A stretch of DNA of 27,146 nucleotides from positions 1 to 27,146 of IMG/VR virus record IMGVR_UViG_3300009705_003312. The stretch is one strand, 5' to 3'. This document shows positions 15,228-21,134 of the stretch, one piece after another (the first letter of the stretch is position 1; each line of letters opens with the position of its first letter). Source of the DNA: a virus. A model generated the notes under the pieces. It was not told the DNA's origin, ran no database searches, and saw only the letters and a list, made by a program, of their open reading frames with translations. Made by a program: the position numbers and the translations under genes.

Positions 15228-16029
15228 AGGCCCTGAAGTTAGAAGAATGGCTCAAGACCTTGCCACACATGTTTCTGAGAGGACTCTGACGAGCTTTGAG
15301 GTTTTAAGTGGAAGATATACTAAGAAGTCTATTCAAGGGATCACAGAGTTAAAGCAGGAGCTTCCTATGAAGGTTATAGGCGTAGGATCACATGGAAAGT
15401 TTATGTACATGCTAACAAATTCAGGATTCAATATCTGGAATACACTAGGTATGACAGGAAGCTGGTCCTCTACTGAAAAGAAGCATTCTAGAGTCAGATT
15501 TAATTTTCTAGATGGAACATGTGTCTATTTTAACGATATAAGAAATTTTGGAACTCTCAAATGTGTCTATGGAAAAGACAAGTTGTTGACGAGGCTCAGA
15601 CAGCTCGGCCCGGATCTTCTATCTGAAGATATCGATGAGGAGTTTTTTGTGCAAAGGCTAAGAGACAAGAATTGTTTTAATATAACTAAAATTCTAATGG
15701 ATCAAAAAACCTTTTCTGGGATAGGAAACTATGTTAAATCTGAGTCTCTGTGGTTAGCCGAAATAAACCCACTTAAAGATATTGAACAAATAAATGATGA
15801 AAAATTAAAAATATTGTGCAGAACTGTTAAAAGTGTTCTAAGAACTTCATATAATTCAGGCGGAGCAACTTTCATGACGCATAAGAATTTTTCAGATAAG
15901 CCAGGATCGTATTCAGATCGGTTTCTTTGTTATAATAGAAAAATTGATGCTGAAGGAAACAAAGTCATAAAAACAAAAACGCCCGACGGGAGAACAACTC
16001 ATTGGGCACCCAACAAACAGGAGAAATAA
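15220..16029 (+). CDS. Fpg/Nei-family DNA glycosylase with zincless finger
   Basis: This 269-residue base-excision enzyme removes damaged bases and cuts the abasic site. The N-terminus MPEGPEV, with Pro2 as nucleophile after Met removal and Glu3, is closer to Nei (PEGP) than to Fpg (PELP). Lys60 lies in 'GSHGKFMYM'. The H2TH region is 'QKTFSGIGNYVKSESLWLAEINP' split over residues 162-184. The C-terminal finger 'FLCYNRKI...TPDGRTTHWAPNKQ' keeps the hairpin Arg258 but has only one of four zinc cysteines (Cys237), as in NEIL1-type zincless fingers. The ribosome site is weak and the start overlaps the stop of the small frame at 15093, so coupling is likely. The next gene's ATG directly abuts its TAA. 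Confidence 0.88.
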   Translation: MPEGPEVRRMAQDLATHVSERTLTSFEVLSGRYTKKSIQGITELKQELPMKVIGVGSHGKFMYMLTNSGFNIWNTLGMTGSWSSTEKKHSRVRFNFLDGTCVYFNDIRNFGTLKCVYGKDKLLTRLRQLGPDLLSEDIDEEFFVQRLRDKNCFNITKILMDQKTFSGIGNYVKSESLWLAEINPLKDIEQINDEKLKILCRTVKSVLRTSYNSGGATFMTHKNFSDKPGSYSDRFLCYNRKIDAEGNKVIKTKTPDGRTTHWAPNKQEK

Positions 16030-16269
16030 ATGAGTGAGAAGAGCAAATCATACAACCTTTCAGATCGTGCAATCGCACAAATTATTCAGCTGATGCAATT
16101 AGGTATCTTAACTGGGACCGACGTCTCAGATCAAATGAGAACACTAAGAGTTGTAGAAGGCACAAATAATAAACTTGAGCCTTGCCCTGAGTATATGGAC
16201 ATGTTTAACGAGAATCTCGAGAAGATGAGGGCCATGGCCGACTCTGATGGCGATGCTGAAAATGAGTAG
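16030..16269 (+). CDS. Small hypothetical phage protein
   Basis: This 79-residue acidic protein is mostly helical: 'LSDRAIAQIIQLMQLGILTGTDVSDQMRTLRVVEG' (10-44), then 'CPEYMDMFNENLEKMRAMADSDGDAENE'. It starts directly after the glycosylase TAA with AGGAGA as ribosome site, and its end overlaps the start of the pyrophosphatase gene. No catalytic motif is seen. The tight coupling to a nucleotide pyrophosphatase suggests a shared operon but not a function. Confidence 0.6.
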   Translation: MSEKSKSYNLSDRAIAQIIQLMQLGILTGTDVSDQMRTLRVVEGTNNKLEPCPEYMDMFNENLEKMRAMADSDGDAENE

Positions 16270-16639
16270 CGACAATCTGTCTAGACTCTTTGGTCTAAGA
16301 AGAGATTTTATGAAGCGTCTTGAAGAATCTAAGCCGGGATCTTATCCTGATTGGCCTCTGGAGATCTCTTCGAAGAAGTCACAGCAAGTTTTAAGAGACA
16401 CAGCGCTAAAAGGCATAGAAGAAATGTTCGAAGCATTGCAGCATCTTAAGAATTGGAAGCCTCATAGAGACACAGAGCTAAAAGAGTTTGATAGAGATGA
16501 GTTTCTTGAAGAAGTTGTAGACGCTTTTAATTATTTTTTGAGCGTTCTGGTTCTTGTAGGCGTCGACGAAAAAGAATTCTTTGATGCCTACTGCAAGAAA
16601 GACGAGATCATCAGTAGCAGGTTGTCTAATGGATATTAG
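16262..16639 (+). CDS. All-alpha NTP pyrophosphatase (MazG/dimeric dUTPase-like)
   Basis: This roughly 125-residue protein (130 if it starts at the ATG at 16247) has the helical E-x-x-E / E-x-x-D metal site of all-alpha NTP pyrophosphatases: Glu59 and Glu62 in 'KGIEEMFEALQHLKNW', Glu89 and Asp92 in 'DEFLEEVVDAFNYFLSVL' (130-residue numbering). It ends 'KKDEIISSRLSNGY', a C-terminal pattern (K...R..NGY) that I associate with phage dUTPase/MazG-like proteins. It would split a (d)NTP into (d)NMP and pyrophosphate; the substrate (dUTP, dCTP or other) cannot be read from the sequence. T4 gp56 dCTPase/dUTPase belongs to this superfamily. I prefer ATG 16262, which overlaps the previous stop; neither start has a good ribosome site. 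It converges on the leftward gene with a 3-nt gap. Confidence 0.8.
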   Translation: MSSDNLSRLFGLRRDFMKRLEESKPGSYPDWPLEISSKKSQQVLRDTALKGIEEMFEALQHLKNWKPHRDTELKEFDRDEFLEEVVDAFNYFLSVLVLVGVDEKEFFDAYCKKDEIISSRLSNGY

Positions 16640-16642
16640 GTT

Positions 16643-17278
16643 TTAATACGCCAACACAAGAACTCTTGAGCAAGCAGCCAAATGAAGCGTAAAGCCTACC
16701 ATAACCAGAACATGCCACCATGTATGATTCCATTTTATAGTGTCTCTAGAGTAGAAACCCAAACCAATGCTATAAGCAACTCCGCCTAGAATCAGTATCC
16801 AAAGTGAAGATGTTTCAATATAGCCTGTTTTTCCAACCAAGCCAAGTGCCGGAAAGATTGCAGCCCACCCTAGAAGAACATAAGAAACCACAGAAAAAAC
16901 TTCTGTGGTTTTCCTTTTAATACAAAGTGAAGCTGTGAAAAATCCACCTAGTAAAATTAAAAATGAAGCAGACCCTGCAGCTGCCAAGCTGTTATAACAT
17001 GTTAAGCTTATTGATGTTCCACACCCAACAATCATTAAATAGATAGCAGCTTTATCTACGAGTCTATTTCTTTCTTTTTTTCTTGGGTTTTGTGTTGAAT
17101 GATAGAGAAAAGATGAAAAAAATGTCCAACAGGAAAGAGATATCATGAAGAGAAAAATAATCTTCCCCCTTAGCACAAGATTCTCATTTAAGAGGACAAT
17201 TAGAAGTGAGACAACTGAAAGAACGGACCAGACAAAGTGTGTATATGCATTGACGACCTCTTCTTCACCTGTTCTCAT
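16643..17278 (-). CDS. Hemolysin III / PAQR-family membrane protein
   Basis: This 211-residue protein with about seven hydrophobic helices is the only convincing leftward gene in the window. The family landmarks are present: N-terminal 'EEEVVNAYTHFVW', 'SSFLYHSTQNP' with His60, 'LVDKAAIYLMIVG' with Asp75, and 'NHTWWHVLVMVGFTLH' with the His185-x3-His189 pair. In PAQR proteins the Ser/His/Asp and HxxxH residues form an intramembrane zinc site proposed to act as a lipid amidase. It would sit in the host inner membrane. GGAGG lies 6 nt before the ATG. It faces away from the gene at 17399 and collides tail-to-tail with the one at 16262. The orientation and lack of a nucleotide-metabolism role suggest an acquired accessory (moron) gene. 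Confidence 0.85.
   Translation of the reverse strand: MRTGEEEVVNAYTHFVWSVLSVVSLLIVLLNENLVLRGKIIFLFMISLSCWTFFSSFLYHSTQNPRKKERNRLVDKAAIYLMIVGCGTSISLTCYNSLAAAGSASFLILLGGFFTASLCIKRKTTEVFSVVSYVLLGWAAIFPALGLVGKTGYIETSSLWILILGGVAYSIGLGFYSRDTIKWNHTWWHVLVMVGFTLHLAACSRVLVLAY
16885..16918 (+). terminator. Rightward terminator-like hairpin inside the antisense of the PAQR gene
   Basis: AACCACAGAA (16886-16895) pairs perfectly with TTCTGTGGTT (16901-16910) across a 5-nt loop; A16885-T16911 can extend it. It is followed by TCCTTTT on the plus strand only. The T-rich tail is directional for rightward transcription, so it could stop read-through from the upstream operon into the antisense of the leftward gene. 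It lies wholly within coding sequence. Confidence 0.5.
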
Positions 17279-17307
17279 ATAAAACCTCCATTCTTAAATA
17301 TATTAAA

Positions 17308-17337
17308 TTGTAAATCTAGTGCTCCCCAGAATAAAAT
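17308..17337 (+). promoter_or_regulatory. Candidate rightward promoter in the divergent intergenic region
   Basis: TTGTAA (17308-17313) with an 18-nt spacer to TAAAAT (17332-17337), equivalently TGTAAA-N17-TAAAAT. It lies between the leftward PAQR gene and the rightward gene at 17399, where a promoter is required. It would give a leader of about 55 nt. A leftward promoter must also be here, but I could not pick one convincingly. Confidence 0.4.
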
Positions 17338-17398
17338 AAAAGTATGTTACGATGCGCTTTAAATAACTTTTACCCCAGACACATCGGTGCAATAAAAA

Positions 17399-18349
17399 AT
17401 GTCTAAAAAAATTAACGATATTTTAGAAATTCAGAAAAGTTTTTCTGACAACTTTTTTGACCCCGCTATGCTCTCTGAAAAAGAAAAAATAGAAAGGCAT
17501 AAGACATTTTGCCTGGCCCTTCACGATGAAGCATCTCAGCTTTCAGATGCTGTGCACTACAAAGACCATAGAGATTTCATAACACCCACTAACAAGCAGA
17601 AAATTCTTTATGAAGCAATAGACATTTTAAGATACTGCTTTGCTACGCTAAATCTTTGGGACTTCACTGCTGATGAGATCGAAGATGCATTCGACGCCCG
17701 GGACGCTTTTTTGTGGGACAGAAAGCAAAAACCTATTGAGGCCTGGGCCGGCCAGCCTGTAATTATAGTCGACGTCGACGATGTAATTGCATGTTTTAGA
17801 GACACATTTTTTGGCTGGCTTAATGAAAACTTTGGCTTAAAACTTTCTGTAGATTTGCCTGAATACTATTATAATGGTAAGGTTGGTGATCTAACTGGAG
17901 AAGAAGCATTTATGAAGTTCATTGACGAAAGCATGGTAAGAAGTATAGGCACCAGCCAGATAATGAAAGAAAGTCTACAAAAGCTAAGAGACGAAGGCTT
18001 CTGGATTCAGCTTTTGACTGCGAGGCCTTCAGATAACTTGAAGTGTTTGTATGACACTTATCACTGGCTAAATAGTAACAATATCCCGTACGATAATATT
18101 GCATTTTCATCAGAGAAATATAGATGGATAGCAGACAAAAAGTTTTTTAAAGAAGACAAAATATTCTGTGCAGTGGATGATTCACCAAAGCACGCGTCGG
18201 AGTACGCGTCTCACGGTGTGTATACACTGGTGCCTAGAAGATCTTATAACAAGACAGTTTGGTCTGACAAGAACATAAAAACTTTTGACTGGGAGAAGGA
18301 GTCGATTTATGACATCATTACACAGGCCTGGAATGAGCGTGATAAGTAG
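17399..18349 (+). CDS. MazG-like pyrophosphatase fused to HAD 5'-nucleotidase-like domain
   Basis: This is a 316-residue two-domain protein. Residues 1-112 form an all-alpha NTP-pyrophosphatase-like bundle ('HDEASQLSDAV' with Glu44; 'YEAIDILRYCFATLNLWDF' with Glu72 and Asp75). Residues 119-300 are a HAD hydrolase: nucleophile Asp125 and Asp127 in 'VIIVDVDDVIACF', Thr207 in 'LLTARP', lysines near 247-251, and Asp260-Asp261 in 'FCAVDDSPKHA'. The HAD part resembles deoxyribonucleotidases that release phosphate from dNMPs. In series the two domains could take a dNTP to a nucleoside plus pyrophosphate and phosphate, which would drain an unwanted or host nucleotide. No ribosome site is evident before the ATG. 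Its last 17 nt overlap the next gene. Confidence 0.78.
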   Translation: MSKKINDILEIQKSFSDNFFDPAMLSEKEKIERHKTFCLALHDEASQLSDAVHYKDHRDFITPTNKQKILYEAIDILRYCFATLNLWDFTADEIEDAFDARDAFLWDRKQKPIEAWAGQPVIIVDVDDVIACFRDTFFGWLNENFGLKLSVDLPEYYYNGKVGDLTGEEAFMKFIDESMVRSIGTSQIMKESLQKLRDEGFWIQLLTARPSDNLKCLYDTYHWLNSNNIPYDNIAFSSEKYRWIADKKFFKEDKIFCAVDDSPKHASEYASHGVYTLVPRRSYNKTVWSDKNIKTFDWEKESIYDIITQAWNERDK

Positions 18350-18569
18350 CGTGATACAAAGACTAAGAAAGGGGGAGACTGTAGACTTATCAGTATTTCC
18401 TACAAAAGAGATTGATATGATACGGTCTCTTTACGACGATTACTTAATGAACATTTGGTTTCATTTAGGTGACACTAATTTTAACCGGTTAGGGTATAGA
18501 AATGCCACTGACCATTTAAGCAGAGAATTACAAATTTTAAATCAGGAGAAAATCAATGCCGTTAAATAA
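18333..18569 (+). CDS. Small hypothetical protein upstream of thyX
   Basis: I do not recognise this 78-residue protein (MSVISSVIQRLRKGETVDL...). It is helical and contains aromatic patches ('YDDYLMNIWFHLGD'). The ATG at 18333 overlaps the preceding gene by 17 nt; a longer frame from 18285 is possible but lies inside that gene and has no ribosome site. Its own end overlaps the thyX start by 14 nt. Its place between two coupled nucleotide-metabolism genes suggests co-expression. Confidence 0.5.
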   Translation: MSVISSVIQRLRKGETVDLSVFPTKEIDMIRSLYDDYLMNIWFHLGDTNFNRLGYRNATDHLSRELQILNQEKINAVK

Positions 18570-19527
18570 TAAATTGGAACCCATTAACTTACCTATGGAT
18601 CTTAAGTTTGGAGAAGAACCTTCGACTGTTTTTCATAATAACTTAAGAGCACTAAAGGTAGAGCTAGTAGATGCACCAACATCAAACCAGGCTAGAGATG
18701 TCGCATGGCACTTTGTAAAGGCCACTTGGGCTGACACACCATCAGAAATTAATCCGGACGAAGCACAAGATAGCCTGAAGAGCAAAAATCTTCTAGACGT
18801 TCTGCAATTTAGAGCGCTTCCAACCCCAATGGAGTGTTTAGGATTTACTTTTAGACTTTCGGGTCTGTCTTTTCAAGAAGTGACACACATTATCAGGCAC
18901 AGGGCCGGATCTTTTGCAGCGCAATGTACCGGTGATAGAGACCTCAGAGGTGATGACGCTGTGATTCCGGAGTCCGTTGAAAATTCTCCTGAGTTTTTGG
19001 AGCGCTACACGAGAATCGTCCGAGACTCCAAGCAGTTATATTCTGACATGACTGATTCAAAGACAGTCTCCATGATGGATTCTAGAATGATCTTGCCTAA
19101 GTGTATGACGTCCTTTTACTACATGCGCTTGAACTTAAAAGACTTAATAGGCTTTGTTAAGCAGCGTCAAGATATCCAGATTCAGCCAGCTGCAGACAAT
19201 ATTTTAGCAGCTAGAATGGCAATTGCCGCGGCTGCGGCGATTCCAGAGTTAACTCAAGTATTTAACTTTGACAAGCCTGATTTTCACTATATCAATACTT
19301 TCCGGGTCAAGGAGGGAGACAAGTGGATTAGCAACGGTACAAACCTGTACCAACCAGAACCGAAAAACGATACATTTGATTATCACGAAGAAGACACGAT
19401 CTACCCGTGCAGAAGAGAAGAACTAAACGGTACCGACGGCTCCGGAGAAAAGATCTTCACAACAATGTGGGGAGATTTAATGGGTCAATTTCAACAACTT
19501 AAATCAGACTACGAAAGTAGTTTCTAA
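18556..19527 (+). CDS. thyX: Flavin-dependent thymidylate synthase (ThyX)
   Basis: This 323-residue enzyme methylates dUMP to dTMP with methylene-tetrahydrofolate, FAD and NADPH. The ThyX signature is at 114-124: 'RHRAGSFAAQC', i.e. RHR-x7-Cys where the family usually has RHR-x7-Ser, followed by 'TGDRDLRGDD'. The upstream 'LGFTFRLSGLSFQEVTHIIRHR' and downstream 'SMMDSRMILPKCM' and 'DIQIQPAADNILAARMAI' fit ThyX helices. It is longer than typical bacterial ThyX (about 220-250), with a C-terminal extension from about residue 240. AGGAGA precedes the ATG. It works after dUTPase and before dNMP kinase. Confidence 0.85.
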   Translation: MPLNNKLEPINLPMDLKFGEEPSTVFHNNLRALKVELVDAPTSNQARDVAWHFVKATWADTPSEINPDEAQDSLKSKNLLDVLQFRALPTPMECLGFTFRLSGLSFQEVTHIIRHRAGSFAAQCTGDRDLRGDDAVIPESVENSPEFLERYTRIVRDSKQLYSDMTDSKTVSMMDSRMILPKCMTSFYYMRLNLKDLIGFVKQRQDIQIQPAADNILAARMAIAAAAAIPELTQVFNFDKPDFHYINTFRVKEGDKWISNGTNLYQPEPKNDTFDYHEEDTIYPCRREELNGTDGSGEKIFTTMWGDLMGQFQQLKSDYESSF

Positions 19528-19536
19528 GAGGAAAAA

Positions 19537-19992
19537 ATGAGTAATACTAAAAAGATTTACCTAGCATCTGGGTGGTTCAACCCGATGCAGGCTGAAGAAC
19601 TAACCAGGCTTGAGGACATTTGTGACACTCGCGAATGGATCGACTTAGCTTCACCCAGGAGGATTTTTGTGTGTCCTCCAGATGCCCCCAAAGAGACACA
19701 AGACGAGACTTTTGACGGTAATCTTCACCACATAAAGACAGCAGATTTTCTTATTGTCAATACTAGGGACAAGGATATCGGTACAATTTGGGAGGCTGGC
19801 TTTGCCCATGCAAATAATGTACCAATTGTATACTTTTGTCAAGGCCTGCCTGCAGGCGCCAAGTTCAATTTAATGCTCGCGAGAAGCGGCGCCAAGGTGT
19901 GTACTTCTTATGAGCAATTAGAAGACTACTTGGATAGATGCAATGCTGAGGGTGTTCTTTTAAACGAGCCTTACGACAAGGATATTGAATAG
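19537..19992 (+). CDS. Nucleoside 2-deoxyribosyltransferase-like protein
   Basis: This 151-residue protein exchanges or removes the base of deoxyribonucleosides, or hydrolyses nucleotides in related enzymes. It has 'KIYLASGWFNPMQAEE' at the N-terminus, Asp70 in 'TADFLIVNT', Asp80 in 'DKDIGTIWEAGFAHA' and the likely nucleophile Glu86. Its length fits the NDT family. AAGAGGA is a good ribosome site. Set between thyX and an epimerase, it probably belongs to base salvage, perhaps recycling deoxyribose from host nucleosides or handling an unusual base. The substrate cannot be read from the sequence. Confidence 0.8.
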   Translation: MSNTKKIYLASGWFNPMQAEELTRLEDICDTREWIDLASPRRIFVCPPDAPKETQDETFDGNLHHIKTADFLIVNTRDKDIGTIWEAGFAHANNVPIVYFCQGLPAGAKFNLMLARSGAKVCTSYEQLEDYLDRCNAEGVLLNEPYDKDIE

Positions 19993-19994
19993 AC

Positions 19995-20975
19995 ATGAAA
20001 GTACTTGTAACAGGAGGCGCCGGGTTCATAGCTAGTAATCTAGATGTGAGCCTTAGAAAAATGGGACACGAGACTATTCACATCGATGATTCCAACGTTG
20101 CAAGAATTACAAAGACAGCAGAGATGTGTGTTCATAGAAACACTGCTGAGACGTGGTCATGGCATCTTGATAATCTAGGTGTTGATTGTGTAATTCATAA
20201 CGCAGCTGTTGTAGGCACCGATGTGGTAGCATTGCATGCCAATGAAGCTTCTTTGACAAACGTTGCGGGAACCTATAATATAGTTCGAGCATGCAATCAG
20301 TCTAAGATACCAGTCTGCTATATGGGGACTACTGTGATCTACGACACAGCAAAATATCAGAATCAAAGGATTGTGGAAGATTCTGAGAAAAACCCTATGA
20401 CTTTTTACGGCATCCAGAAATTATCAAGTGAACAAATCATTACTTCACATGCAAAAGAATGGATGATCATCCGCCCACTTTTCGCGTATGGCGGGGTAGG
20501 CGATATGAATTCCTTAATAGCAAAGTCTATTTACGCTGTCAAGGATGAAAGAGAGTCATTAGATATGTTTTTGGATCCCGGCAAGATCAAAGATTACCTT
20601 CATGTTTCTGACTTCTGCGACGCTGTGACATTAGGTTGTCAAGAGGGTCTGTGGGGAGAAGACTATAATATTGCTTCTGAAAACCCAAGGTATACAGCTC
20701 AGATAGTTTCCATGCTAGCCGACGTGGTTAGTAGTAATCTTCCTCAAATTATTAAGTGGCACCCAGAGACCGATTATCTAGGCAACCATATGCTGTCTTC
20801 TGAAAAATTTAGGAATGCAACTTCATGGATGCCGAAGATTTCTTTGCTAGATGGAATAAAAATGTCTAAAAAAGAAATACTAGGTGATGAATCAGGATAC
20901 AACCCTCTTTTACATCTCGATGACGCAGAAGATAAGAAAATCAAGTTGACAGATTTCTATAATTCAAATATTTAG
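19995..20975 (+). CDS. NAD-dependent epimerase/dehydratase (extended SDR)
   Basis: This 326-residue Rossmann-fold enzyme acts on nucleotide sugars or related substrates. The dinucleotide motif 'VTGGAGFIASN' (5-15) is followed by an acidic pair at the second strand end (Asp31-Asp32), which favours NAD. Catalytic residues are Thr112/Thr113 ('GTTVIYD') and Tyr138-x3-Lys142 ('YGIQK'). It also has 'DYLHVSDFCDAV' typical of GDP- or dTDP-sugar epimerases. The ATG lies 2 nt after the preceding stop. No glycosyltransferase is in the window, so whether it serves a virion or surface sugar, or a sugar destined for DNA, is open. Confidence 0.85.
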   Translation: MKVLVTGGAGFIASNLDVSLRKMGHETIHIDDSNVARITKTAEMCVHRNTAETWSWHLDNLGVDCVIHNAAVVGTDVVALHANEASLTNVAGTYNIVRACNQSKIPVCYMGTTVIYDTAKYQNQRIVEDSEKNPMTFYGIQKLSSEQIITSHAKEWMIIRPLFAYGGVGDMNSLIAKSIYAVKDERESLDMFLDPGKIKDYLHVSDFCDAVTLGCQEGLWGEDYNIASENPRYTAQIVSMLADVVSSNLPQIIKWHPETDYLGNHMLSSEKFRNATSWMPKISLLDGIKMSKKEILGDESGYNPLLHLDDAEDKKIKLTDFYNSNI

Positions 20976-21073
20976 ATTTGTAGGACATTTTTACATCGTT
21001 CTCATTCTGACATAATCTAGATCATTTTCATGTTTTGTATGAATGATAACTAGATATACTTACATCAATCCGG

Positions 21074-21101
21074 TGTAAAAACTCGAGCCTGATGATATAA
21101 T
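21074..21101 (+). promoter_or_regulatory. Extended -10 promoter for dnaE, inside the terminator
   Basis: TGTAAA (21074-21079), a 16-nt spacer and TATAAT (21096-21101), with TGA before it, giving TGATATAAT exactly as at 15076. The expected +1 is about 21108, within the 3' arm of the hairpin, leaving a short leader with AGGAG before the TTG start at 21135. Confidence 0.6.
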
Positions 21102-21118
21102 ACTATCATCAGGCTTTT
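21086..21118 (+). terminator. Terminator hairpin ahead of dnaE
   Basis: AGCCTGATGATA (21086-21097) pairs perfectly with TATCATCAGGCT (21104-21115) around a 6-nt loop, followed by TTTT then CC. The 12-bp stem is strong and the T-run is short. The stem-loop contains a consensus extended -10 element (see 21074). It would end the transcript of the epimerase operon. Confidence 0.75.
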
Positions 21119-21134
21119 CCTATAGGAGTATACA

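Noticed and set aside
18285-18332. Upstream extension of the small gene before thyX
   Set aside because: It lies entirely inside the HAD fusion gene, has no ribosome site, and the ATG at 18333 gives a natural short overlap.
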